Shown here piece after piece: positions 45,412-56,523 of a DNA stretch of 60,216 bases. Positions within the stretch are counted from its first letter, which is position 1. Every line of letters starts with the position of its first letter. Location of the stretch: positions 1-60,216 of the forward strand of contig DWVH01000021.1 in NCBI GenBank assembly GCA_019120335.1, read 5' to 3'. Source of the stretch: Candidatus Enterococcus stercoripullorum. Its GTDB lineage: Bacteria; Bacillota; Bacilli; Lactobacillales; Enterococcaceae. The notes beneath the pieces are model-generated. The model ran no database searches. It saw only the letters and a program-made list of their open reading frames with translations, and was not told the origin of the DNA. A program made the position numbers and the translations under genes.

Positions 45412-45447
45412 ATATTTGTAACAAAAAAGCTCATTAGGGGGTATATT

Positions 45448-48141
45448 GTGCGAGTGAAATTAGAAAATAGTAATAATAAAGAGGTCATTCAAGAAGAAGT
45501 AGCAATATTAACGACTTTATTAGCTGAGACAACCAAGAAGATGATTGGGGAAGAAGAGTTTTCTCTGATTGAAGACTTAACCAATTTATCTGTTCAAAAA
45601 AATTATCGCCAATTAGAAGAAAAGATTGCTGGTATATCTAATGAAAAGATGGAAGTTATCTCTCGCTATTTCTCAGTTTTACCATTGTTAATCAATATTT
45701 CTGAAGATGTTGATTTAGCTTATCAAGTGAACTATTTAAATAATACTAATCAAGTTTATGTGGGAAAATTATCAGATACCGTTGAACAAGTTGCAGCGTC
45801 ATCGCAAGCACGCGAAATCTTGCAAAATCTAAATGTGGTACCAGTATTAACGGCACACCCAACCCAAGTTCAGCGCAAGACGATGCTTGGTTTAACCCAA
45901 CAAATTCATGTGTTACTAAGAAAGCACCGCGATGTGAAATTAGGCTTAATCAACAAAGAGAAATGGTATGATGATTTAAGACGCCATATTGAATTGATTA
46001 TGCAAACGGATATGATTCGCGAAAAGAAATTAAAGGTCAGAAATGAAATTACCAATGTCACTGAGTATTATGATCGTTCATTGATTACGGCGATTAGTAA
46101 TTTAGTGAACGAGTATAAGACGTTAGCTGCTAAAAAAGGTATCCATTTGACTCAACCTACACCAATTACGATGGGCATGTGGATTGGTGGCGACCGTGAC
46201 GGCAATCCTTATGTTACTGCAGATACGTTAAAAATTTCCGCAACTACCCAAGGGGAAGTCATTATTAATTATTATATTAAAAAAATTCAAGAACTCTATT
46301 TTGCTTTTTCTATTTCTACGGCTCAAGCACAAGTTAGTGAAGAAGTTGTTTTAATGGCTGAAGCATCAAAGGATCAGTCTGTTTTCCGTGAAAAAGAATT
46401 GTACCGTAAAGCATTTAGTTATATTGAAGAACGTTTGAGAAATACCTTGGCTTATGTGGTGGAAGATCAAGATTTACAACCCAGATATAACCGAGTAAGT
46501 GAATTCCAAGCAGATTTGCAAAAAATCCAAAATTCATTATTGCAAAATCATGGTGAAGCACTTTTAAAAGGTGATTTTAATGAATTAGTTCAAGCAACTG
46601 AAATTTTTGGTTTCTATCTTGCAAGTATTGATATGCGTCAAGATTCTAGTGTCTTAGAAGCATGTGTGGCTGAATTACTCAAAAGTGCCAACATTGAAGA
46701 AGACTATTCAGCATTAGATGAAGAAGCTAAAATTGCTGTATTATTGAAGGAGTTAGAAGAAGATCCACGAATTTTATCTGCTACAAATGTTGAAAAATCA
46801 GAAACCTTAACAAAAGAATTGGCAATCTTTAAAATGGCTCGTAAATTAAAAGATAAAATGGGCGAAGAAATCATTAAGCAGCATATCATTTCGCATTCAG
46901 AAAGTGTTTCAGACTTATTAGAATTGGCAATTATGTTAAAAGAAGTTGGTTTAATTAATCGTCAATCTGCTCGTGTGCAAATCGTGCCATTATTTGAAAC
47001 AATTGAAGACTTAGATAAATCTGAACCGATTATGCGCCAATATTTAACCATGCCAATTGTAAAACGTTGGTTAGCCTCTAAGAAGAATTATCAAGAAATC
47101 ATGCTTGGCTATTCAGATAGTAATAAAGATGGGGGCTATCTTGCTTCAAGTTGGACATTATATAAAGCGCAAAATGAATTAAAAGATTTAGGCGAAGAGC
47201 TAGGTGTCAAGATTACTTTCTTCCATGGACGTGGGGGGACAGTTGGACGTGGAGGTGGCTCAAGCTATGATGCCATTACTTCTCAACCCTTTGATTCAAT
47301 TAAAGATAGAATTCGTGTAACCGAACAAGGCGAAGTTATCGGGAATAAGTATGGCAATAAAGATGCTGCCTACTATAATTTAGAAATGCTAATTTCATCT
47401 ACTTTAGGACGTATGGTAACTCAACGGGTCACTGACACAGATCTTTTGGCTGAATTTAGACAATTGATGGATGGCATTGCTGAAAAGAGTTATCATTTCT
47501 ATCGCCAATTAGTTTTTGATCATCCGGGATTTTATGACTATTTCTTTGCAGCTAGTCCGATTAAAGAAGTTTCAAGTTTAAATATTGGTTCTCGCCCAGC
47601 CGCACGAAAAACCATTACTGAAATTGGTGGGTTACGGGCTATCCCATGGGTCTTCTCATGGTCACAAAACCGTGTGATGTTGCCAGGGTGGTATGGTGTA
47701 GGTTCAAGCTTTAAAGATTTTATTGATCAAGCACCAGGTAATTTGGAGATTTTACAACAAATGTATCAAACCTGGCCATTCTTTCATTCCTTACTTTCAA
47801 ATGTCGATATGGTATTATCAAAATCAAATATGCATATTGCTCATCAATATGCGCAATTATGTGAAACGGCAGAATCAAAGGAAGTTTATAATTTACTCCT
47901 GAAAGAATGGAAACTAACCAAAGAAGTGATTTTGGCCATTCAAGAACAGGAGGAATTATTGGCGGACAATCCATATTTACGTTCTAGCTTAGACTATCGG
48001 TTACCTTATTTCAATGTATTAAATTATGTTCAAATCGAATTAATTAAACGTCTGCGTAGTGGCAAACATAGTGAAAATACCGAAAAATTAATTCATATTA
48101 CGATTAATGGTATTGCAACGGGCTTACGAAACTCTGGTTGA
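45448..48141 (+). CDS. ppc: Phosphoenolpyruvate carboxylase
   Basis: An 897-residue bacterial-type PEP carboxylase (normal length about 880-930) that fixes bicarbonate onto PEP to give oxaloacetate, feeding aspartate and related amino acids. Catalytic motifs are intact: [48 protein letters not shown] and the C-terminal end [11 protein letters not shown] longer reading from ATG 45400 would start before the -10 box; GTG 45448, seven bases after AGGGGG, is the likely start. It is monocistronic and may be under CodY control. Confidence 0.95.
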   Translation: MRVKLENSNNKEVIQEEVAILTTLLAETTKKMIGEEEFSLIEDLTNLSVQKNYRQLEEKIAGISNEKMEVISRYFSVLPLLINISEDVDLAYQVNYLNNTNQVYVGKLSDTVEQVAASSQAREILQNLNVVPVLTAHPTQVQRKTMLGLTQQIHVLLRKHRDVKLGLINKEKWYDDLRRHIELIMQTDMIREKKLKVRNEITNVTEYYDRSLITAISNLVNEYKTLAAKKGIHLTQPTPITMGMWIGGDRDGNPYVTADTLKISATTQGEVIINYYIKKIQELYFAFSISTAQAQVSEEVVLMAEASKDQSVFREKELYRKAFSYIEERLRNTLAYVVEDQDLQPRYNRVSEFQADLQKIQNSLLQNHGEALLKGDFNELVQATEIFGFYLASIDMRQDSSVLEACVAELLKSANIEEDYSALDEEAKIAVLLKELEEDPRILSATNVEKSETLTKELAIFKMARKLKDKMGEEIIKQHIISHSESVSDLLELAIMLKEVGLINRQSARVQIVPLFETIEDLDKSEPIMRQYLTMPIVKRWLASKKNYQEIMLGYSDSNKDGGYLASSWTLYKAQNELKDLGEELGVKITFFHGRGGTVGRGGGSSYDAITSQPFDSIKDRIRVTEQGEVIGNKYGNKDAAYYNLEMLISSTLGRMVTQRVTDTDLLAEFRQLMDGIAEKSYHFYRQLVFDHPGFYDYFFAASPIKEVSSLNIGSRPAARKTITEIGGLRAIPWVFSWSQNRVMLPGWYGVGSSFKDFIDQAPGNLEILQQMYQTWPFFHSLLSNVDMVLSKSNMHIAHQYAQLCETAESKEVYNLLLKEWKLTKEVILAIQEQEELLADNPYLRSSLDYRLPYFNVLNYVQIELIKRLRSGKHSENTEKLIHITINGIATGLRNSG

Positions 48142-48145
48142 TGAT

Positions 48146-48188
48146 AAAAAGAAGTTGCTAACATTCCTGCTAGCAACTTCTTCTTTTT
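48146..48188. terminator. Bidirectional terminator between ppc and the YdcF gene
   Basis: AAGAAGTTGCTA (48149-48160) pairs perfectly with TAGCAACTTCTT (48171-48182), followed by CTTTTT. Confidence 0.9.
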
Positions 48189-49398
48189 ATTGATGGAAAT
48201 GTATATATAACTCCACAAGCCAAGTGAGTAGGTAGAATACACTAATGATGACACAAATGATCATATGGCGTCGTTTGTTCATCATGACAATGGCAGCAAA
48301 TTCTCTTAGTAAGGCATTGGGTAGAAAGTAGCGTGCTGTATGAGCACCTAAGCCTTGTGCAGTGAGGCCCACTTGCTCGGCAAAAATTCCTGCCCGAAAG
48401 ATATGATAATTATTAGAAAAGAATACCACGTGATAAGGTTTGATTGGTCGGTTATCCATTAATTGTTTACTAAAGCGCATATTTTCTAAAGTAGTAGTTG
48501 ATTGGTTTTCTAATAAAATATCTTCTTCATCTATCCCTTGTTCTAAAGCATAATTTTTCATTGCTTGTGCTTCTGAAATTTTTTCATCCGGCCCTTGACC
48601 ACCAGACATGATAAATTTTGCTTGATGATTTGTCTTAGCTTTTTGTAAGTGGAAAAATTCGATAGCTCGATTAATACGTTGAGCAAGTAGTGGTGTAACT
48701 CGTTCACCATTAATTAATCCTGCACCAAGCACAATAAGATAATCTTGGTTAAGTTTTGGATGTAAAAATTGGTAAATCCAAACACAGATTAAAAAATTAA
48801 ATAAAATAAACATGAAATACCCGGTTATCACGGTAGGTAAGGCTAAGAAACTTAATAGCCAATGTGGTAAATGGTCTCTGAAAATTTGTAAGAATAAGTA
48901 TAAAATTAGACCGATTGCACAGATAAAGGTAAGCATATTTGCTAAACTGCGCGATTCTTTTTTGAAAACAACATAACTATTCCACAGTAGAAAAATGATT
49001 AAGCCGTAAATGCCGAATGCAACGAGTAAGATAAAGATAATCAGAAATAACCCCAAGACGCCAAAAGGAATGAGAGATTTTGTGCTAATCCCGATAAGAA
49101 TTAAGTATCCAGCAAAAACAAGCCAAAATAACATAAATAACCAACCATTGATTAGTCTAGCGGGGCGTTTATGAAACTGCCAATAAAATAAAGCAAAAAA
49201 ACTAGTTGGAATTAAGAACCAAACACTGTGATTGATGATTTCTAAAAATAGACAATATGGAAGTAGAAAACCTAGCGATAAATAAATGATTTTAAGCAGT
49301 TTTTGATTTTGTTTTTTTCTAAATAAATTAATTGCATAACCAAAAGCAGTGACAAAATAGATAATACTCACGATAATATCAAGGGTTGTTAGATTCAT
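48187..49398 (-). CDS. YdcF family membrane protein (DUF218)
   Basis: A 403-residue protein with about eight membrane helices in the first ~215 residues, then a DUF218/YdcF Rossmann-like domain (YLIVLGAGLINGERVTPLLAQRINRAI, MSGGQGPDEKISEAQAM, then LENQSTTTLENMRFS and SNNYHIFRAGIFA), and a final membrane helix. Relatives (SanA/ElyC) are linked to wall precursor or envelope integrity; its own function is not known. AGGAG precedes the ATG and a minus-strand TATAAT (49433-49428) lies upstream. It is divergent from the MFS pseudogene. Confidence 0.88.
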   Translation of the reverse strand: MNLTTLDIIVSIIYFVTAFGYAINLFRKKQNQKLLKIIYLSLGFLLPYCLFLEIINHSVWFLIPTSFFALFYWQFHKRPARLINGWLFMLFWLVFAGYLILIGISTKSLIPFGVLGLFLIIFILLVAFGIYGLIIFLLWNSYVVFKKESRSLANMLTFICAIGLILYLFLQIFRDHLPHWLLSFLALPTVITGYFMFILFNFLICVWIYQFLHPKLNQDYLIVLGAGLINGERVTPLLAQRINRAIEFFHLQKAKTNHQAKFIMSGGQGPDEKISEAQAMKNYALEQGIDEEDILLENQSTTTLENMRFSKQLMDNRPIKPYHVVFFSNNYHIFRAGIFAEQVGLTAQGLGAHTARYFLPNALLREFAAIVMMNKRRHMIICVIISVFYLLTWLVELYIHFHQ

Positions 49399-49543
49399 TT
49401 GTTCACTCCTAATTCATAACTTTTTACATTATAACAAAACTAAATGAAGTTGCAAGATTACAAGTTTTTCATAGTCACTGACAGAATGTACAATTCTCTA
49501 TTATTAAATTGATAGTCATTCCTATTAGGAAAGAAGGTACAAG

Positions 49544-50724
49544 ATGAAACAAATATATAAACGAAATTTACCTTTATTAGGTATCACTGAATTTTTCAGC
49601 TTTTTTGGCATTACTGCATTTTGGCTGTTGTTTTTAAGTCAGCAAGGGATGTCTCTATGGCAAATTGGTATTCTGGAAAGTCTTTTTCATTTAACCAGCT
49701 TACTATCTGAAGTCCCATCAGGCGTATTAGCAGATTGCTTTACTTATCGACGTAATCTCTTCCTTGGACGATTCGTTACGATTATTTCGGCCTTATTTAT
49801 GATTTTTGGCAATGGTATTTTTTTTCTTTATGCTCTGGGAATGATTTTTAGTGCTTGGGGCTATAACTTTGATTCTGGCACAAGTCAGGCACTTTTATAT
49901 GAAACAGCCAAAGAACTTAAGCAAGAATCAAGATATCTAACGTTCATAAGCTATCTTAATGGTATCTCAGAAGCCACTCGTACGTTAGGGATGGTTGTTG
50001 CCGGATTTTTAGTTCATGGTTGGCTCATTTATACCTATCATATTCAGATTGTTTGCTCTTTGTTGGGAATTCTTTGTATTTGGGGGATAAAAGCGCCTTC
50101 TATCAAAATGAAAAAAGAAGAAAGTCCGACTGTTTTGCAAATTATCCAGACAGTTTATCAGCTATTTAGAAAGCAAAGTCGACTATTCTACCAAATGTTG
50201 ATGGTTCAGGTTATGTTGACTTTGATTACGATGTATTATTTTTATTACCAATCTCAGTTACCTTACCTTCAGTCTTGGCAAATTAGTTTGATGATGCTTT
50301 TATCAAGCGGCTGTAATATTTTGGCTATCTACTTGGCAAATAAAATCGGTCAAAAAACAAGACGCAGTTGGTTTTATGGAGTATATTAGGATGCTCAGGG
50401 GTGCTTTTCTTATTCACCATTTTGAATAATCATTTTGTATATGCTGTAATATTTCTAGTATCGGATGCATTAGTCGTTCTTTTTTATCCGCTGTATGAAA
50501 CTGAACTCCAAGCAGCCTTTGATTCTAAAGTGCGGGCGACAATGTTAAGTGTCTATGCCATGTTGGGTAGTTTTGCAATGATTATCTTATTTCCGTTCAT
50601 GGGAGCGTTAATTGAACGTTTTGGTTTTATGTCTAGTTTCTTTGGTTTAGGAGTACTTCTCATTGCAATGAGTATCCTGTTTGTCTCGATTCAAAAAAAT
50701 AATAAACGCGAAGATTTTGAGTAA
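49544..50724 (+). pseudogene. MFS transporter gene with a frameshift
   Basis: Residues 1-281 read as the first part of a major facilitator (MSLWQIGILESLFHLTSLLSEVPSGVLADCFTYRRN is the typical loop 2-3 region), ending at TAG 50387-50389. The rest (about 110 residues, several membrane helices, ending QKNNKREDFE) continues in another frame from about 50380 on. Losing one T in a TATTTAGG-like sequence at 50384-50388 would explain the shift: restoring it gives GVY-LGCSGVLFLF with no stop. Together the pieces make a normal ~393-residue, 12-helix transporter. A sequencing error is the alternative. Confidence 0.85.
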
Positions 50725-50753
50725 GTACTCGAAATCTTCGCGTATTTTTTATT
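50706..50753 (+). terminator. Terminator after the MFS gene
   Basis: ACGCGAAGATTT (50706-50717) pairs with AAATCTTCGCGT (50732-50743), with inner GAGT/ACTC pairs, then ATTTTTTATT. The MFS stop codon is in the loop. Confidence 0.85.
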
Positions 50754-51270
50754 CGCTATAACTGAATTGAACATGTTTTACTTTAATATGATCTTTGGCT
50801 AAACTGTCTTTTAAATCCGTTTTAAAACTATAGGAAATCTCATCAAAACTACTGATGACAGACATAGTGGTATAATCTGCTAAATTCACTTTTACGGTTT
50901 TTTCAAAGCTTTTAAAAAGTTTGGTTTTCATTTGATCGTTTAATTGATTGTTAAAGAGTTCATCTGTAGGAATTGGATGCATCAATAAAAGTGGTGCATC
51001 GTTTTTATTTGTCGCTGTCAGCAATTCTTTTCTGGTTCCTTCTAAAGTAATATAGGCGCTAATATGGAAAAGGTGATTATCCTTTGTTTCAGCCGCAGCA
51101 TTAGGAATGACATAACTAAATGTGATTTTTTCTTGGTTGCTGGCGTCAAGTAGGCGATGATTAGAATAAGATATCATTGTAATCACACAGCAGATAATTA
51201 ATAATATACAGCTTCCTACAAGTAAGATTCCTTTTTTAATATCTTTAAGGATTAAATCTTTATAATTCAT
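50749..51270 (-). CDS. Hypothetical membrane-anchored protein
   Basis: A 173-residue protein that I do not recognise. A short cytoplasmic N-terminus with Lys residues is followed by one membrane helix (about 15-37, GILLVGSCILLIICCVITMI) and an extracytoplasmic domain of about 130 residues without cysteine. A reading that starts further upstream at 51357 is unlikely because a minus-strand TATAAT lies at 51313-51308; ATG at 51297 would sit almost at the transcript start, so ATG 51270 with a distant AAAGGA is chosen with doubt. Confidence 0.6.
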   Translation of the reverse strand: MNYKDLILKDIKKGILLVGSCILLIICCVITMISYSNHRLLDASNQEKITFSYVIPNAAAETKDNHLFHISAYITLEGTRKELLTATNKNDAPLLLMHPIPTDELFNNQLNDQMKTKLFKSFEKTVKVNLADYTTMSVISSFDEISYSFKTDLKDSLAKDHIKVKHVQFSYSE

Positions 51271-51339
51271 GATAATTTCATAGTTCCTTTCAATCATTTC
51301 ACTTTTTATTATAGCAAGTATTTTAATGAAAAGATAGTC

Positions 51340-51370
51340 AAAAAATAGCTGACCCAAATTGAGCCAGCTA
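51340..51370 (-). terminator. Terminator of glnPQ
   Basis: Read on the minus strand, TAGCTGGCTCA (51370-51360) pairs with TGGGTCAGCTA (51356-51346) using two wobbles, followed by six T. Confidence 0.85.
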
Positions 51371-51375
51371 TAGGA

Positions 51376-52113
51376 TTAAATATTTAAGACTTTGTTTAAG
51401 AAATCTTTGGTACGTTCGTTTTGTGGATTTTCAAAAATTTGTTGCGGCGTGCCATCTTCTAGGATTTTCCCACCGTCAGTGAAAAGTACACGGTTAGCTA
51501 CTTCTTTGGCAAATCCCATTTCATGTGTCACAATTACCATGGTCATTCCCTGTTTCGCTAAGTCTTTCATTACGTTTAATACATCGCCAACCATTTCGGG
51601 GTCGAGCGCTGAAGTTGGTTCATCAAACAGCATGATATCAGGATTCATTGCAAGGGCACGGGCGATTGCGACACGTTGTTTTTGCCCGCCAGAAAGATTA
51701 TCTGGTTTCATATCTTTTTTATCAGCTAAACCAACCATATCAAGCAGACGGATTGCATTTTTTTCGGCCTCATCACGACTCGCTTTTTTCACATCCATTG
51801 GTGCTAAAATTATATTTTCAAGGACAGTTAGGTGAGGGAAGAGATTAAAATGTTGGAATACCATCCCAATATGTTGACGGACCAAATTAATATCGGTATT
51901 TTTATCCATTAAATGGGCACCATCAATGACAATATCCCCGCTTGTTGGTTCCTCTAATTTATTCAAGCATCGTAAAAAGGTTGATTTACCAGAACCAGAA
52001 GGACCGATGATACAAACCACATCTCCTTCTTTAATTGAAATAGAGATATCATTTAAGACAGTATTATTACCATATTTTTTGACAAGGTTTTGAACAGAAA
52101 TTTTTTCAGCCAT
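51376..52113 (-). CDS. glnQ: Amino-acid ABC transporter ATP-binding protein (GlnQ type)
   Basis: A 245-residue ABC ATPase powering polar amino-acid uptake. Walker [11 protein letters not shown]-loop [13 protein letters not shown], signature LSGGQKQR, Walker [15 protein letters not shown] and switch His in VTHEMGFA are intact. It starts four bases after the stop of glnP and is the second gene of the glnP-glnQ operon, ending at a strong terminator. Confidence 0.96.
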   Translation of the reverse strand: MAEKISVQNLVKKYGNNTVLNDISISIKEGDVVCIIGPSGSGKSTFLRCLNKLEEPTSGDIVIDGAHLMDKNTDINLVRQHIGMVFQHFNLFPHLTVLENIILAPMDVKKASRDEAEKNAIRLLDMVGLADKKDMKPDNLSGGQKQRVAIARALAMNPDIMLFDEPTSALDPEMVGDVLNVMKDLAKQGMTMVIVTHEMGFAKEVANRVLFTDGGKILEDGTPQQIFENPQNERTKDFLNKVLNI

Positions 52114-52116
52114 GAA

Positions 52117-54276
52117 TTATTTCACCTTCTTTTCTAATACTTTAGCAAATTTTGTTAGGGCTGTAATCACGATTAAGTACATCACAGCAATAATGAAGTA
52201 AACATCGGCACTTTGTAAAGTACGAGCAACGATAATCTTACCTGTTTGTAATAATTCTACCACACCAATTACTGAAATTAAGGTTGTATCTTTCAATGAA
52301 ATGACAAATTGATTTACGAAAGAAGGTAACATAATCTTAATCGCTTGTGGTAAGATTATTTTTTGCATGGTCTTACTATATGGTAAACCTAAACTACGAG
52401 CAGCTTCCATTTGACCTGTTGGCACGGCATTAATCCCACCACGAACGATTTCTGCGAGATAGGCACTTGCATTTAAGGTTAAGGTGATGATGCCCGCGGT
52501 AAAGTCAGGAATCGTAAAACCAATTAATTGTGGTAGACCAAAGAAAATAAAGAAGGCTAAAACCATCATCGGAATACCACGAATGATATCAACATAAACA
52601 GAAGCAAAGACGCGTAAACCTTTGATATGTGAGACAGCCATCAAACCAACAATTACTCCAAGAATCAATGCAAAAGCAAAAGATAATAATGCGAGTCCGA
52701 TAGTTTTAAGTAAACCTGAAAGCAACACACCATAATTGTTTTTCAAAATACCAATAATGCCTTTTTCTGAAACTGAATCGGCTTTTTCTGAAGTAGTGGA
52801 GCCATCTTTAATATATTTATTAACAATCTGATCATATTTGCCAGTACGTTTCATTTCGGCTAATGCTTCATTAAACATTTCGATTAGTTCTGGATTTTGT
52901 CCTTTTTTCACAGCAAATCCATATTTTCCACCAGTCACTCGTTCAATCGGTGTTTGTAGCGCTTGTCCTTGGCTAATCGCATAACCAATTACTGGGTAAT
53001 CATCCATAATCGCATCAACCGCATTGACTTTTACTGCATCATAAAGTTGGTCAGCGGTATCAAATTGTTTCACTGTATAACCATATTCATCTTTATGATT
53101 CATGATATAATCAGCACTCTCAGTACCAACTTTCACGCCGACTTTTTTACCTTTTAAGTCTTTATAAGATTGAATCTTATCGTTTCCTTTTTTCACAGCT
53201 AGTTGAATGCCACTTTCGAAATAAGGCGTAGAGAAGTCAAAACTTTTCTCACGTTCTGGCGTAATAGTCATACCAGCAATCATCGCATCAGCTTGATGAT
53301 TTTCCACCGCTTGAACAGCAGCAGAAAAACCAATAAATTTCATTTCAATGTTAAAACCTTGCATTTTTGCTGCTTCTTTTAATAAGTCCACATCAATACC
53401 TGTAAACTCATTATTGCTATCTTGAAATTCAAATGGTGCAAAGGCTGTATCACTCGCGATAACATATTTATCTTTTTTAGGGGTTACCTTTTTCATTTGG
53501 TCACTTGCTGTATTTGAAGAAGAGACAATATAACGATCAAGAATCGCTTGGTATTCGCCGTTGTCTTTTAATTTTTTTAATCCGGCATTGAATTTCTTTA
53601 ATAATTCTTGATTTTTTCCTTTTTTCACAGCAAATCCATAGGCACTACCTTTTTCAGGTTCGCCGACTAATTTCAAGTCTTCACCTTTAGTCACAGCATA
53701 ACCAATGACTGGGTAATCATCAAAAATAGCTTGTACTGTACCATTCTTTAAAGCACCATAAACACCATTTGCATCATCATATGTTTTAATGGTATAGCCA
53801 TATTTCTTTTGATTTTTTTCAAGGAAGGTGGCACTTTCAGTTGAAACCTTTGCCGCAACTGTCTTTCCTTTTAAATCTTTATAACTCTTAATACTGTGAT
53901 CATCAGCTTTCACAGCCATTTGAATGCCACTTTCAAAATATGGGTCGGAGAAATCAAAACTTTGTTTGCGTTCATCCGTGATACTCATACCTGCAATCAT
54001 TCCTGCGACTTGACCAGATTGTACCGCTTGAATGGAAGTGTCAAAACCAAGAGGACGTAAATTCACTTGAAAGCCTTGATCTTTGGCAATCGCTTTTAAT
54101 AAGTCAATATCAATACCTACATACTGTTTATCTTCATTTTGAAATTCAAATGGCGCAAAAGTAATATCCGTTCCAATTTCATAAGTTGTTTCATCTGCAG
54201 CAACAGTTGATTTGCCAATTACGAACAAACTAAAAAGTAGTGCAATGAAAGGAATGAGACTTAATCTCTTTTTCAT
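52117..54276 (-). CDS. glnP: Glutamine/glutamate ABC transporter, two substrate-binding domains fused to the permease (GlnP)
   Basis: A 719-residue fusion. A signal peptide (about 1-26) is followed by two tandem substrate-binding domains (about 30-250 and 268-490; each has the pattern FAPFEFQ..., SFDFS.PYFESGIQ, and IFDDYPVIGYA or IMDDYPVIGYA), then a permease domain (about 505-719, five helices, with the EAARSLGLPYSKTMQKIILPQAIK coupling region). This is the layout of lactococcal GlnPQ, which imports glutamine and glutamate. The two binding domains differ enough to have different affinities. GGAGG precedes the ATG. The promoter carries a CodY-like box. Confidence 0.95.
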   Translation of the reverse strand: MKKRLSLIPFIALLFSLFVIGKSTVAADETTYEIGTDITFAPFEFQNEDKQYVGIDIDLLKAIAKDQGFQVNLRPLGFDTSIQAVQSGQVAGMIAGMSITDERKQSFDFSDPYFESGIQMAVKADDHSIKSYKDLKGKTVAAKVSTESATFLEKNQKKYGYTIKTYDDANGVYGALKNGTVQAIFDDYPVIGYAVTKGEDLKLVGEPEKGSAYGFAVKKGKNQELLKKFNAGLKKLKDNGEYQAILDRYIVSSSNTASDQMKKVTPKKDKYVIASDTAFAPFEFQDSNNEFTGIDVDLLKEAAKMQGFNIEMKFIGFSAAVQAVENHQADAMIAGMTITPEREKSFDFSTPYFESGIQLAVKKGNDKIQSYKDLKGKKVGVKVGTESADYIMNHKDEYGYTVKQFDTADQLYDAVKVNAVDAIMDDYPVIGYAISQGQALQTPIERVTGGKYGFAVKKGQNPELIEMFNEALAEMKRTGKYDQIVNKYIKDGSTTSEKADSVSEKGIIGILKNNYGVLLSGLLKTIGLALLSFAFALILGVIVGLMAVSHIKGLRVFASVYVDIIRGIPMMVLAFFIFFGLPQLIGFTIPDFTAGIITLTLNASAYLAEIVRGGINAVPTGQMEAARSLGLPYSKTMQKIILPQAIKIMLPSFVNQFVISLKDTTLISVIGVVELLQTGKIIVARTLQSADVYFIIAVMYLIVITALTKFAKVLEKKVK

Positions 54277-54298
54277 TAAATAATTCCTCCTAAAATTA

Positions 54299-54340
54299 AA
54301 TTTTAAGAAAATTATATATCAATATTTTCTTAAAATGCAA
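54299..54340 (-). promoter_or_regulatory. glnPQ promoter with a large palindrome and CodY-like boxes
   Basis: On the minus strand TTGCAT (54340-54335) and TATAAT (54316-54311) are 18 bases apart. A perfect 13-base inverted repeat (54300-54312 and 54324-54336, spacer 11) spans this promoter. Its left arm reads AATTTTAAGAAAATT (54299-54313), one mismatch from the CodY consensus, and covers the -10 box. The right arm is a weaker CodY-like site. Confidence 0.65.
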
Positions 54341-54458
54341 GAAAATAAGTGAAAATATAATAAAGATGAAGAATTGTCAGTGTTTCACTAATTTTATTAA
54401 GTAACATTGAAATCGAATACAAATGTCTTTCGCTTATTTTTTGAGCGAATTAGTTAGG

Positions 54459-54483
54459 GAAAGTATGTTCGGTGTGGTACAAT
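54459..54483 (+). promoter_or_regulatory. uvrBA promoter with a candidate SOS box
   Basis: The extended -10 TGgTACAAT (54475-54483) is clear. Just upstream GAAAGTATGTTC (54459-54470) differs by one base from the SOS core GAAC-N4-GTTC, placed where a LexA-type repressor would block the promoter. Confidence 0.45.
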
Positions 54484-54514
54484 AGACCTAGTTATAAAGA
54501 ATCGAGGGTATAGT

Positions 54515-56506
54515 ATGATTGAACGAACAACAGATAATCAATTTGAATTAGTCTCTAAATACCAACCAGCTGGGGATCAACCAACAGCAATTGAAGGTTT
54601 GGTTCAAGGAATTCAATCAGGAGTAAAAGAACAAATCTTGTTAGGAGCTACAGGAACAGGGAAAACCTATACTATTTCTCAGGTCATCCAAAGAGTGAAT
54701 AAACCCACATTAGTGATCGCACATAATAAAACGTTAGCTGGCCAATTGTATGGCGAGTTTAAAGAATTTTTCCCTAATAATGCGGTGGAATATTTTGTTT
54801 CCTATTATGATTATTATCAACCAGAAGCTTATGTACCGTCCAGTGATACCTATATTGAAAAAGATGCAAGTATTAATGATGAAATCGATAAGTTGCGTCA
54901 TAGTGCCACAAGTGCTTTGCTTGAGCGAAATGATGTGATTGTAGTTGCTTCTGTTTCTTGTATTTTTGGGTTAGGTTCACCGATGGAATACCAAAAACAA
55001 GTCGTTTCTATTCGTGTAGGCATGGAAATTAGCCGTGATAATCTTTTGCGTAGTTTAATCGATATTCAATTTGAACGTAACGATATAGATTTTCAACGGG
55101 GCAGATTTCGGGTACGTGGTGATGTAGTTGAAATTTTTCCAGCGTCTCGTGATGAGCGAGCTTTGCGCATTGAGTTTTTTGGCGATGAAGTGGAGCGGAT
55201 TAGAGAAATTGATGCTTTAACAGGTGAAGTGTTAGCTGAAACGGAGCATGTCTCAATCTTCCCAGCTACGCACTTCGTAACCAATGAACACACTTTAGAT
55301 GAAGCGATTCGTGGAATTGAAAAGGAATTGTCCCAAAGATTAGCGGTGCTCAGAGCCAATGATCAGTTATTAGAAGCCCAACGTTTAGAACAAAGAACCA
55401 ATTATGATATTGAAATGATGAAAGAGATGGGATATACCTCAGGAATTGAAAATTATTCTCGATATATGGATGGTCGTAAAGAAGGGGAACCACCGTATAC
55501 TTTACTTGATTTCTTTCCAGAAGATTATTTGTTGGTCATTGATGAATCACATGTGACAATGCCGCAAATAAGAGGAATGTATAATGGAGATAGGGCCCGT
55601 AAGCAAATGTTGGTAGACTATGGATTTCGCCTCCCTTCAGCTTTAGATAACCGTCCTTTAAGGCTGGAAGAATTTGAAACCCACGTCCATCAAATTATTT
55701 ATATTTCTGCGACCCCGGGACCTTATGAAATGGGGAGAACGGATCATATTGTAGAGCAAATCATTCGTCCAACTGGATTATTAGACCCGATGATTGAAGT
55801 GCGTCCGATTATGGGACAAATTGATGATTTAGTGGGTGAAATCAATGAACGGATTGAAAAAGATGAGCGTGTTTTTGTGACGACTTTGACTAAGAAAATG
55901 GCTGAGGACTTAACGGATTACTTGAAGGAATTAGGCATCAAAGTGAAGTATCTCCATAGTGATATCAAAACACTTGAACGTACAGAAATTATCCGTGATT
56001 TGCGCTTAGGTGAGTTTGATGTTTTAGTCGGGATTAATTTATTACGTGAAGGATTAGATGTTCCGGAAGTTTCTTTAGTTGCTATTTTAGATGCAGATAA
56101 AGAAGGTTTCTTACGGAGTGAACGTTCCTTGGTGCAAACAATTGGCCGGGCCGCAAGAAATGCTTCTGGTAAAGTAATTATGTATGCAGACAATAGGACT
56201 GAATCGATGCAAAAAGCGATTGACGAAACGATGCGTCGTCGCAGTATCCAAGAAGCTTACAACAAAGAACATCATATTGTACCAAAAACCATTAAAAAAG
56301 AAATTCGTGAATTAATTTCAATTACCAAGACGGCTAAAGTATCTGAAGAGCCATTTGATTTTAAACATTATCATGAATATAGTAAAGAAGAAAAAGAATT
56401 AATGTTAGCAAAACTAGAAAAAGAAATGAAGGATGCTGCCAAAGCCTTAGATTTTGAACGAGCAGCAACTTTACGTGATACGATTCTAGAGCTAAAAAGT
56501 GAGTAA
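54515..56506 (+). CDS. uvrB: UvrABC excision nuclease subunit B
   Basis: A 663-residue damage-verification helicase of nucleotide excision repair. Walker A GATGTGKT, the beta-hairpin [16 protein letters not shown], the DEAD-like [11 protein letters not shown], motif V-VI region ([26 protein letters not shown] and QTIGRAARN) and a C-terminal UVR domain ([23 protein letters not shown]) for UvrC contact are all intact. It precedes uvrA by 17 bases as one operon. Confidence 0.98.
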   Translation: MIERTTDNQFELVSKYQPAGDQPTAIEGLVQGIQSGVKEQILLGATGTGKTYTISQVIQRVNKPTLVIAHNKTLAGQLYGEFKEFFPNNAVEYFVSYYDYYQPEAYVPSSDTYIEKDASINDEIDKLRHSATSALLERNDVIVVASVSCIFGLGSPMEYQKQVVSIRVGMEISRDNLLRSLIDIQFERNDIDFQRGRFRVRGDVVEIFPASRDERALRIEFFGDEVERIREIDALTGEVLAETEHVSIFPATHFVTNEHTLDEAIRGIEKELSQRLAVLRANDQLLEAQRLEQRTNYDIEMMKEMGYTSGIENYSRYMDGRKEGEPPYTLLDFFPEDYLLVIDESHVTMPQIRGMYNGDRARKQMLVDYGFRLPSALDNRPLRLEEFETHVHQIIYISATPGPYEMGRTDHIVEQIIRPTGLLDPMIEVRPIMGQIDDLVGEINERIEKDERVFVTTLTKKMAEDLTDYLKELGIKVKYLHSDIKTLERTEIIRDLRLGEFDVLVGINLLREGLDVPEVSLVAILDADKEGFLRSERSLVQTIGRAARNASGKVIMYADNRTESMQKAIDETMRRRSIQEAYNKEHHIVPKTIKKEIRELISITKTAKVSEEPFDFKHYHEYSKEEKELMLAKLEKEMKDAAKALDFERAATLRDTILELKSE

Positions 56507-56523
56507 TAAATAGGAGTTTTTTT

